Source: Gavia stellata
Lineage: Eukaryota > Chordata > Aves > Gaviiformes > Gaviidae
DNA length: 64,000 nucleotides
Assembly: GCF_030936135.1 (NCBI RefSeq)
Contig: NC_082612.1
Coordinates: 13,251,001 to 13,315,000 of the forward strand
Direction: 5' to 3'
Each line of letters starts with the position of its first letter. The stretch's first letter is position 1. Below, piece after piece: positions 11,862 to 23,800 of the stretch. The notes under the pieces are model-generated. The model was not told the DNA's origin. It did not search any database and saw only the letters and a program-made list of their open reading frames with translations. A program made the position numbers and the translations under genes.

Positions 11862-14800
11862 GCGGGGAGCTGCAATAAATGATACTGACTTATTTCTAAT
11901 TGAAATGCTCCAAATAACCCTTCTCCAACACATCAGAACTTTCACAAATGTTTTCAGAAACTTTCAGAAATGGTATAAAAATGACTCTCAGTGTATTTCA
12001 GGTATGAAATACTACAGCCAAGTCACGCCAAAGTTGTTTTTCATGAAGCTCAGAAACAATTTCCACAGAGGATTGTCAGGCACAGTATATTTTGCTATCA
12101 TTTTGTCAGGAGCCACCACTAAGGACAATATGCCCATACCAAGCCTGCCTGAGCCTGTCCCATTCCAAATACTCCTCAGTGGTCCACAGACGCACGGTCT
12201 CAGCAGGGAGCACCAAGCCCATCCTGCCATCACAACTGTGATGTTTAAGTTTCCAAACCGATTCTCCTAGGAGTGTAATACTGACTCTATTAGCGTAGGC
12301 CAACAGCCAGGGGAGGGAGATGGGTGATTTAAAAGGAATCTGATGTTTGTAGGGGAGGGAGGGGAGAAGGGGGCAGGGGGAGAGGATTCCAGTCATTTAA
12401 AGTCAATCACTAGCTGAAGAATAGGCTTGCTGTAAATGTAGCTCGTTAGTTAGCGGACACAGATTGTAACCGGCAAAGCAATGCCGTAGCATACACCAAA
12501 AAGAAACTTGCATTGTCATCCCCAGCTCAGAGCAGCTGCGAGGATCCATCAGAAGGATTTCACAACATGGGGAGCACTGAGAAACTCCCGGAGTCAGCAC
12601 GAAGGAGAGGAGTCCCACCAGGACTTACCTAGGAGCTTTCTGAACCACTTTGGCTTCTTGTCCCATACAATAAAGAGGTAGTAGGCAGGAACTCCAGTCA
12701 GGGTTATTGCAAATCCAATCCCTGTATTCACTGGATCAGAGTAAAGTGACAGTGCAACCATGAAAAGGCAGGTGAAGGAAAACAACGCTGGAATAAATAG
12801 AGGCACCTGAAACATAATCACACAAAGAACCATTACTTTACATTGACCTTGTTTTTGAATGACTATGGCATTTATATTAAATATAAATTGGATAAAACCC
12901 AGCAGCACGGGGTAGTTCTGGAGAAATACAGGTATCTAGAACATGCACACAAAATGTCAGTGACTGCAGAACCCAAGCTATGCAGAGTGCTATGCAGTGA
13001 GTACCATAGAAGTCTTTTAATTACACGCTAAAACACTAGAGTGTTTTACGTTCTTTAAAACGCAAGTGCTGTAAATAAGTTACATTGCAAAAGTCCTTTC
13101 TCTAATCCCCCAGTAGATAAGTAAGCAGCACTAACTGCAGTAAAGATTTCCTCTTTGATAATTACCTATTAGAAAACATTTTAAAACACAACCGGGAGAT
13201 CAAGTCACCTTTTAAAACTATTAAGAACATATTGATTTTCTTCCTAAGGTAAAAATCAAAATCTAGCAGGAAGAGAGGAAATTAAACAGCAATTTGACTA
13301 GTGATAAAGATATTTGATAGCATTATGCAACTGATAGCTACTGAAAAAGCACTTTCTGACTGTATAAATGATAGCATTATCAGTCTCACTGTTGAAAGTA
13401 CAAAAAATAACAGTATCAAATTAATGCTCTCAATTTTCAAGAACACCGCTACAACCACTATGTTAGCACCCCTCTGAAGGAAAGACCTACAGGCATGGCT
13501 TGTCAGATGTTTGGTGTAATGGAGAATTGGAGAATTCCTGGGAAATTATTCTCTTCCTTTCATGCCTTGAAGCATTACTGTTCCTCTTTTGTGCACTGTC
13601 AAAGCGGGTTTTTTTAATCAAAGCAAAATAGGTTGTGCTGTTGACCTCCTTATTTATAGATATACCTACCAGAATGCAACAGTGCACATTCTTAGTTCTT
13701 CACAAAGTAGGCTTCTTGGCAATATATAAATAGGGGTAGAGTTGTCCATTTTTTCCATGGTGGACATTATCTTTCCGGATACATAACGGGACAACTTACT
13801 TTGTAAGATGTTACTTAAAATGAGCAAGAAGAATGGCAGAACCAAGGCCAAACCAGCTACTGTTCAACAGGCCAGACTATTAGCATTTTCTTTCTGGGTT
13901 CAAAATAACTGCGTCTGCAAATCCATTGCAAGTCCCAAATATCATAATGATAACACTAACAACTTGTTTGCACATCAAATTGGCATATTCAATATTGGAC
14001 AGGCAATGAAATAAAAGTTTAATATTAGCGCTTACGCTTGACGTGAATTCTGGCAGCAAAATTACTCAGGCCTTTATCAAAGGAGACATTTAAATAGAAG
14101 ACTGGCTGAAAATCAGGTTGGCACATGTAACCCTAATATTTGTGGTTTGAACCTTATGTGACTACACATGACTGAAGGTATTTTCACACAGTTTGCATCA
14201 TGCTGCTCAATGCAACAGACAAGTAAAACTGAGCAACCACCTTCACTTTGGCACAGCAGCTTCAGCTGCTGCCCCCCAGGCACCAGGGAATAGGCAAGAA
14301 TTATCGTTCAGAAGGGAACACAGCTGGGGGAGCACTGGGGAGCTTGCAGGAAAACACAAGGAGTCCCTTCAGTGCAAAAGACTATTTCCTATTAACTCTG
14401 GTTTTCTCAAAAAAGGAGGTTAGCGTTCTACAGCAGAAAATGCTCCTTTACTGTCTGACTACACAATAGATAGGAGGGAGAAGGATTCATGTAAAACAGT
14501 AGAGAGCGGAGGTTACCTTGAAAGGACGAGGCATATCAGGACGTTTATATCTGAGATAAATCAACCCAGCAACTACTAGTCCAATAAAAAGCCACCTGGC
14601 AAAACTGAGGAAATTCAGGAGGCTGTAGAGATCCCCGTTGAATAACATTATCATTGTAAGAGGATGCTGCAAAAGAAATTCAGAGCATAAGAGGGGTTTA
14701 GTGGATTGATCTCTATTATTTTACAGCAGCGATGTCAAATTTTTCCACGGGGACAAGCAGCACAACCTTTCGCACGGACACCTGCGGGCCACAGACTTCG

Positions 14801-17800
14801 GGCCTGCCTTTGTCATGCAATCAGGTGTGTGATCAATACCTAGCTGTCCCCTGAGACCACGTTCAATCAATATATATCTGTCCTGGGTGGCCACGCATGA
14901 TCAATACATATCTGTCCCCTGTGACACAGACAGATACACAGGCACACAGCCCACTGTGAAACCAAAATACTTGAGCATCCTGGGCACTGTTCTCACAGGA
15001 CCTGACAAATATATTAGCCCCCTGCAGTTTTACACGCTCATCACGGATGCAAACGACAAGAGCAGCTAAGTTTTGGTCACATCTGATTGTGTGAAAGCAG
15101 AGGTTTATAGGTGTCTTGTGGAAGAAAAAGTCTTATGGTCTGTCAGGCTGCAACAAGGGAACTCAGCAAAGAGGGCATGGAAGGGGTTAGCTACACGCCG
15201 TGGGATGCCAGCTGGGTACACCGGGTTGCCACCAGCTTGTATTTGCAGTATGCCTTTCAGGCTTGCAGGGCGTAGACTTATCACAGAGTGGAAATGCAAA
15301 GATTTCTAAGCAGAGAGAAGCATTTAGCTGTCACTCAGGTGGCTACTGAACAGCAAGGAGAGGGGACACTAGAAAAAATGCATTTCCTCATTAAAAAGCT
15401 GTTCTGAGATACAAGGCTTCTGTGAGGCAGGCAAAAGCTTATGTATAAACTAGAGTGTTGTGCCTTGGGTTAGATGATTAGCGTAGGCTACAGGGATCTA
15501 TTTCAGGGTAATCTCTGGACAAAAGCAGAATATTTGTAGCTTGGATCAACTCTGCAGGGTAGTCCACGCTTCCTGTATGAGACACCCTGTGCCCGCAATG
15601 ACACAGTCCTTGCATTCGGGGATGAAGGAATGAGTCCACTTCACTGTAGCCCTTATTGCTCAGCAAGAGGGAGATCCTGGCAGCGACAGCCTCTCGAGGT
15701 TTATAACAGGCAACAGGTGAAATCAACTGCAGATACAGTAAAACACTGGGCTAAATCTTTATGTAAGGAAAACTAACTTGTATTAGTTATCTAGATTCAC
15801 AGCCTCTCTCTTGCTCCCTTTTTTTTTTTTTTTTTTTAAAAAAAAAGCAGTGAAGACAGCATGGATTTGAACCAGAAGGATCAATATTTCAAATATGGGT
15901 CTCTGGCTTCCAACCTCTAATGACTCAAAGCGCTTGGTTCTTTACACACAGATATTAAGCAAACTCCTTTCTGTAAAGGTCAAGGGAAATTTTACCACTG
16001 AATTATATTGGGCAAGATTTTTTTCTATATAGACTCAGGCCCTGAAAGTTTAAAATCTCAGTTATAAGCATGATAATGCAAGAAAGGGCCACAGGCAGTC
16101 AAGGAGAGCTATAAAGAAAAAAAAATAAAGTAGGGTTACAATCAGATTGCATGATTTCTTGCAGTTGCTGCACTCACCCCATTATCAAACACCAGGACAT
16201 ATATACATAAACAGATTTCTTAATTCCTAAAAGTGCTTTTTTTAGTTAACAAGCCTCAAACACTGAACATGCTCATTTTCTCAGTTTCTCCTCAAGTGCT
16301 CTTTCCTTCCTTACAGTGTGTAGACCTTGGCAGGAGAAATAAAATAGGAAAATGCCAAAATGCAGACTATTGATGCAGAATATATCCTGCAACTAGTCTA
16401 GTTGCAATAAGGTAAGAAAAAAAATTACAATCTCTGAAGGAAAGCCATCTTCCTATGAGAATCTGACTTTTTCAAAGGAAATCAATGCACTGGTGTAAGA
16501 GGACCAGATGTAACAGGAGAAAACATCTTTCGGAAAAAAATGATATATTAATACATTTTGTGCATTTCATTCCACAGAAAATGGTCAATGCAATTTACCC
16601 AAAAGGTATGAATACTTCAGCCCAAACAAATAGAAAGCACAGTAAATGCTTATGTAAAATGAATTCCATTAAAACTTTTCACCATAATCACATTGCCTGA
16701 TTTTCACAATTTGGATGCCTCAGTTGTATGCGCACATATAAAATTCAACACTTCAATTGGCACTTCAGAAGTGAGTTTATAGGCATCTATAGCAAAAACT
16801 GATTTAAATTCCAGTACAAGCATCTGATCTTACTAGCTTACATTCATAGATGCACACGCGTCTTCCGCTATGGCTAGAACTCCCCACAGATGCAGAGGTC
16901 TGTCCAGATACATTACAGTCATTGGTCCCAAAAGAGGGACTGAACACCCACGGTTATGAAGACTGCAAGTTAAGTGGAAATCTTCTTGGCACTATGCAAA
17001 CTGAGGTCGGTATTTTGACATTTTGTCCTAACATTTTACCATACAAATTAGTCTGCAATGCAAACACATGGTCAACATTTAGTTCTGCTGCTATTTTAGA
17101 AGTCAGTAATAGGATTTCTACTATAGTACTGGTGTTTTTCCTTAGACAATTCACAGACTATTGCCCAGGCACACGTTCTTTCATTTTTTAATCACCGCTA
17201 CACTGCACTGCTGAGGGTTCCCCTTCCATTATCTTAGTGCATAATTGTTTGCATTTTTCACTATAAGGTGGTATAATGAGCCTTTAGGGTGCTCCCAGAT
17301 GCTGGTGTTTAGCTGCACTTCCAGTTAAATGAATCCCTTTTTTGTTTGTTTGTTTAACTGGAATTTGTTTCTCTGAAAGGGAACTAGCTCATCACTAGCA
17401 GGTCCTTAGAAATAAAGGGCAATAAGACATGAATTAGGTTGCAGCAATAGGCAGTCAAGTGCTACCAACAAGATAGCAAGGAGGAGATGATAGAATAAGA
17501 ACAACTCCCAAATCTCATTCCTCTCTTTACTGTCCTCTGCCCTGCCCAAAACCCACGTACACATTCATAAACGAGACTCAAGCAGTGCCCAAATTCTGTT
17601 CGAATCCTCCAGAGCAAGCCTGTAATATGAATTCTTGTGCAGGAACATTTGTTTGTATGATTTACCAAAACAATGACAGCTGGCAGAGGAGTGTGCTTGC
17701 GGACATGAATCATGGAGAGAATTTCCGGAAGGTGACCCTCACGGGATGCAACGAAGAACATCCTGGTGGGAAATAAATGTGGACAGACTTTAAATGTGCT

Positions 17801-20800
17801 CATTACTGTGACGAGGCAAAGTGGCTCATGAAAGTCACAGAGCACAGCGGCACTTCTTAGGCTTGTTTGAGGTATTCTGAATGAAAAGACTAGCAGGAGA
17901 AGCCCATACGCAGAAATCAAAGTCATCACTGAACGTGTCCCCTCCTTACCTTACTCTATGATCGGTGTTTGGAATTAGTTAATATTTTCCCTCCAATTTC
18001 CCTCCTTCACATGAAACAAAGCAGCCATTAATTAAGTGTTATGCTCAGAGGGATCCATTTCCAAACCATTCAAAGGGTTTTAACAATAAGATACTAAATT
18101 CAATGGGAACAAGTCAGAAAAAGCCCCACACCCGGTAAACATTATAGTCATTTTTCATTTCCTGCTAAAGGAATGAATCCTACTCTCCCTTGTATATCCC
18201 ATGGCTTTCACCCCCAGTAACATTAGCAATGCTCACCTGGAGACCGCAAAAATGCCACCATTCATAGATCCAAAGCAAGAGAGAGCAACAAATACTGGTA
18301 CAGCTAAAGAAAAGTTTCCCATTAGTCGTTCAGCAAAGGTCTGTTAGAGGAGAGAGAAACATACAGTGATTTTTCATAAAACATGAAAGTAATTTTACTC
18401 TATTAACAAATTTTTAATACGTATGGTAAGTTTTATTTATACCCCTTTTCTGCACCCCTCAGTGAAAGCTGTGCTGTGCATTTGTTACCTCTTATTTTGT
18501 GACACCAAGGCCACTGCAGATGAGGTCTCCCACCCTTACCCCTGACTGCGTGTGGAAGATCGCCAGTTGGGGCAATGCTGTGGAGGTGGAATCAGGCTCT
18601 GATTTATGTCAGTTTAGACCATTGTGACTCAAAAAAAGACGACCCAGTCTGGTTTGATCTGCATACCTAGTATTTTTTTTCATTTGGCTGATGCTACCCA
18701 GTGGTATAGTCCATCCATTCACACTTTATTGTTCTAAGTTACCAGAAGAGCCTTAATTGGAGTTTGGGGCACCACAGGAGACATGCACAGTTTTCTTCAG
18801 GTTTGCAAAATGTTTTGTTTCCAAATCTCCCATGAGCTACAGAATTTGGTCATTTTTTAAGTGCCACATCAATTGAAATAGCCACAGGCAGCGTCACTAC
18901 TGGAAAGTAAACGGAAATTTTTATTTCCTCATTGTGAGTCAGATAACATAAATATAAAAAGCAGTGTCATCACCACAATTCAACAAGAACAATCAAAGCG
19001 GTATTTCCAAGCCAGGCTGCCTTGCAATTCCTTCCCAAATGAACTCCAGTATTCACAGCAACCCCCTTCCTAAGTACTCGGAACGCATGTTGTGCAGAGA
19101 CAGCGTTACCGCTTCTTGCTACAAGAACTAGTTCAGAGCTCCCACTTCCACAAATATCTATGTTTCCTGCTTCACAGGAAGCAGGCCTACAATTTATAGC
19201 AAAGAATTTTTCAAGCATGTACTTGGCTATAAGATGTAAGTCCTATTGACTTTGTTATATCAGGTCAATAAATATGGTCTAACGTTACATTACAAATGCT
19301 ATCGGTGGCCTTAAGTGCAATCCACCTCAGTCAAAAAATCAGACTAACTTCACCGGGATGCTAATATGCCGTGTAAAAGAGGAGCCATAGAAAAGCCTGA
19401 TTGGATGTGTCCCCCCCAATTTTTTCCCCTGGAAATAAGAATATATCAGCAAGAATAACTGCAGCAGGGATATAGCTTTGTATTTTTCTTCTGTAACTTA
19501 CCACTGCTACAGCTTTTGAAAGCAGCAATTCCCCAGCACTGATTGTAGTGAAATAAGCCACGTTTGTTAACACATAGCCAACTGTGACGATAATCATTGA
19601 AATGCATATTGCGAGGGGTATGTTTCTGAAATACACAAGGTAGCTCATTATTTTGCAATCTGGTTGCTATTCCCTGAACATGAAACAATAACATGAGAAG
19701 AAGCCACTAATGATGGTGAATGCACATTTGGTGATCCCGAAATATCATAATTAGCAACTACCAGTAAAAAAATAACACTTCTAAACAAAATCATCTAGAC
19801 AAAGCAAACAGGTTTATAATGAAGAGGTGAGAAACCATTTGAGGGTGGTGTCCTTTAGGGTTGCCAAGAGGTTGTGGTCCCCATGCTTCCCATACAAGAA
19901 GTATGGCCCATTTGAGCTGCCTACCCATACTGACTTCCAAGCTGAGCCCAACAGGAAGGCAGCAAGTATCAGTGCTTGAACCAGCAATAAGGCAGATAAC
20001 AGATGCAGGCGATTCAGCTCTCTGTCTATCAGGAGAGCAATCACAGTGGCATCTCCAACATACCTACTGGCATTCAATGACTGCCCACCTGGAGGCAGTT
20101 CGACATCTTTCCCTGGATGACAAAATGTCTAGCATGTGAAATTCTGCCCTCTCCTCCTCTGTGCAATTCTTACCGTATCCCAATTATCTCACTCGCTATT
20201 CAACGGTACATGAGGTCAGAATATGACACAGAAATAGGCACAGCACAAATTTGTACTGTTAGCACAGCACAAATAGTACTGAACAGTACAAAAACCCTGA
20301 CATCTTAGCTAAAAGACAGAACAATAACAGACAAATAAATAATAAGGCCGAACTTTTATGTAGCATGTCCTCCCAGTCAGCAAAGCAGAAAAGGAGAATT
20401 ATTTCTATTTTGAAGAAGAGAAACAGAGGTACAGTGAATTTGTCTGAAGCCACACTGCAGGCAAATGTTCAAGTCAGGAACAAAAAACAGATGCTTCAAG
20501 TGTTACTCTAGTCTCTTTCCACTTGACATCTTTGCATCAGACCAAGAGGAGACTCAGATTTGAAACCAATGTTTGGTCCTTTAATTCCAAGGCCGAGAGT
20601 TGCAGTTGGAATAACACAGTATGTGCACTCCCTCTGAGGAGAGTGGAGAGCTCCTGCTTCATGGCCGGTTCCCTCCAGCTGTCTGTATTAAGATTGCTTT
20701 TGAAGAGATGCAAAGGTTGCGACATTTAGAGAACTTTGTTGTGAAGGTAACCCCATCAGGTGGGAGAAAGGAGAGACGGAATGAGGAATCCTGATGTCCC

Positions 20801-23800
20801 AGAAGCGACCACAAGCACAGTCCTAAAGGACTATTGCAATTGCCTCAAAGGAAAAGGTGTTTTGAAAATCAACACAAAGATTCATCATTTTTGGATTTTT
20901 TTTCCTCAAAGAAACACAGCTGGGTCATAATTTAAGGATCCTCTTCACTACCAGTCCTTATTTCTCAAAGAAATCCTTGACATCGCTATGCCTGTATAGA
21001 GCTAAAAAGAAGCTCTAAACTGAGACTAAATAAATAAATAAAACAGGACAGTATCACTGTTGCACATCTTGCCCACCTTAGAAACCATGGTGTCAAATAC
21101 CGTTGTTAACCCAGACACACAGGTAAGAGGATCATACCGTATAGCAGCACCAAATCTGGGTAGACACCATGATACCGTATTAACCCACTGCTACCTCAGG
21201 CTCACAGTCTCAGGTGAAGAAGCTGGAAGGAGAGGAGCCAGTCAGCTTGTAGGATGTGCTTGTTGATGGAGAAGGCAACGGCAAGGACCAGAGCAAACAG
21301 CCCAGAAAAACAAGTGCTGTATTGCTGGCAAAACCACAAAGTTACTGACTCAAGAAATACTGCAGAACTGTGTGTTGATAATATGTCTGTGCAAAAAATG
21401 TTTTAAGTCAGCTGCCAGATATTTTGCAACCAGTTTAGTTAACCTTCTTATCTGACCTGCTTGTAAATTGAATTCAATCCACTTAGCATCAGATTCAAGG
21501 TAGGGATACATGGTTTCAAAACCTCTCAGAACAGAGATTTTAATTATATCTTCTGCATTACAGATGAATGCTTCGACCACCAAGCTATTGGATAAGTAAG
21601 TCAGCACTTACTCCAACCTTAAAAAAATGTTTCCAGCCAAAGATAGCAAATTTGTACTCTTTTCACAAATACCATTTGAATGACTGAAACCACATTGTTA
21701 AACTTAACAAACTATCTTTGTCCATTCTCTTACCAAACACCTGCTTGCTGTACTCACTTCTAATTTAAATCCCAGTCTAATTTCCTCTAAAACAAAATGG
21801 CAATTCAAAACTGGGGGGGGGGAATCATGCTTCCAAACATGACCATTTTCTTAGCACTGTAGGTCCTGTACGCTGAAGAGCACTAACCCCCTCGGATAGC
21901 AATACCAACAACAACAACAAAATCAGGAGAAGAATAAAACCCAAGAAACAAGGCAGAACTAGTCAGCAAGCACTAATCATTAAAAAGCCCGCAGATCATA
22001 ACTCCTGCCTGGGGCAGCACAAGGGATGCTGTGACTTTTAAGCTCCTGCGTCATCATCTTCTGAGCGAAGCGATCGCTCAGGTTGCGCCTCCTTTTGTCT
22101 CCCGGCAGGAGCAGGCCTTCAGAGGGTTGCCGTACGTTCACACACAGCCCTTCCGGGTGCTGCTTATTAGGCACTGCTTTCGGCGACAGATTTAGACAAA
22201 AATGAAGTTTCAAGATCTCAGGGATGAGTAATACAGTACGGTTCATTTCTCACTGACACCTCAGTTCAGATTTACACTTGGTCTTCGAATCATCTGAAAG
22301 CACAGACAGGCAGGTACGAACCATATGTAAAACCACTCAGTGAGAGATTTAATCATGTCTTTTCTATCCATCCAATTTAAGAGGCAGTTCCCAATTTGCA
22401 ACAGGATACCATTATCAAACTCTCTGCTATGAACCGCAGTCACTGCACTGGAATGAAAACTGTAATGCCATTAACATTAAAGATTATCTCCTTTCCTTGG
22501 AGAATCACTGTACCAATTTTCTTGTATTTTAGATATTCTCCTAGACTTCCAAATCTTCTCTCCAAATCAGGAAAAATCATACCTAGGTTCTATTCTCCAT
22601 TAAATTGCCTCTATCAATGCAGATTTCACCTTTTCACTCTGCATCCTAGGAAGGAAACACAACATAGGGTGTTAGCACACCGATAAGCCATGTGTCTGAT
22701 ATAATGCAAATTCACAACTGCCACACAGCTAGCTGAGAGTTTTGGACTAGAGGGAGTGAAAAAATTCAAGAAAAAAATATTTTTCACTTTAAAGACTTAG
22801 ATTCATTGAAGCTAAAACCTTTGATGGGTAACTTGACCCTTTCAGTACAACCTTTCTTAGGAAAAAAAATCTTAGAACCAAGACAAAAATCTCATCCAAC
22901 CAGTAACGACCTCAGAAAGGCCAATGGCTTAAAAACTATAGCATTGTATGTGCTCAGATACAATATTTTATTTACTTAAAGCAAGCCCAGGACTTGAACT
23001 TGCATTGAAGTAGCTACTGGTTACTGTAGGGCAGTGTTACCTTTTGCCTTTTATTTCAGAGTGAAATCTCAACAGATTTCAAAAATCAAGAAAAATTGTT
23101 TTCAAATTAGCTGTTTTTCTGAGTAGACCTCGAGGTGCTGACGTTAGCCCCAAACCTATACAACAATTTGGAAGCACCTCGTGTGTTACTGTCAAGATGA
23201 TATTCAAGCAGGCTGCTCCTCGGGTAGAAGAGGAAGCCGCTGCCAGCAAAGTCTTTTGCAATATTCATCTCTTCTCCCAGAACTTTGAAGAAAAACAGTA
23301 TCAAAAGGAAAAAAATAATCTGAGGAAACCTGAATCAGGAAAATATTGACACTATAATTATAAAGTCTTTATAAAACTAGATGAGAGACAATTAGAGTAG
23401 CTTCTAAGCATCTGAATGTTGATGAAAACCAAATTGAATCTCCACACATTTTAAGATTTACCCATCCCTAGCTACTGTTCAAATCCAGATCTTCCCCTTC
23501 TGCCCCATATACAAAGCAATTGTAATGAAGAATCACAACAGCTTAAATAAAGAGCACATCTACCTTGCGCTTCCCAGGAAAAAAAGCCACTGAGGAGCCT
23601 ACCATCACAGAGAAATTCAGCATTAGTAATACAGCTAGTCCATCCTGTGGCTACACAGGGCTGAAATACATTGCCAAGCTATGCTGTATACAGCTTGGAA
23701 ACAAATTTTCTCCTTCTAGAGCCTGTAAAGGGCCCCGGAGCCAGGGCACAGGGTTCAGTTAAGCAGGATATCCACTGGGTTTTGCATTTGACCTTCGGTG

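Larger units (their letters stand above)
7544..12628 (-). other. SLC7A11 intron 11 (5085 bp, phase 1)
   Basis: Contains a G-quadruplex-prone stretch near the donor (12352-12380), a 25-base A-run (11830-11854) and the CpG-rich segment at 8240-8907. The remainder is AT-rich and unrecognised. Confidence 0.85.
14667..17665 (-). other. SLC7A11 intron 9 (2999 bp, phase 0)
   Basis: Holds a three-copy 34-bp minisatellite, a T19-A9 tract (15819-15846), a (TTTG)n run (17339-17356) and unrecognised AT-rich sequence. Confidence 0.85.

Noticed and set aside
15461..15560. CR1-like motif (GGTTAGATGATTAG)
   Set aside because: Only a dozen bases fit the CR1 ggttggactagatgatc string and the flanks do not continue the match.
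17771..17929. Extension of exon 9 into intron 8 as extra coding sequence
   Set aside because: The acceptor at 17764-17763 follows a good pyrimidine tract and joins exon 8 in phase to restore Arg340. The upstream open stretch does not resemble xCT.
22978..23052. SINE-like sequence (CAGGACTTGAACTTGC)
   Set aside because: Similarity is confined to one short word, not enough for a call.
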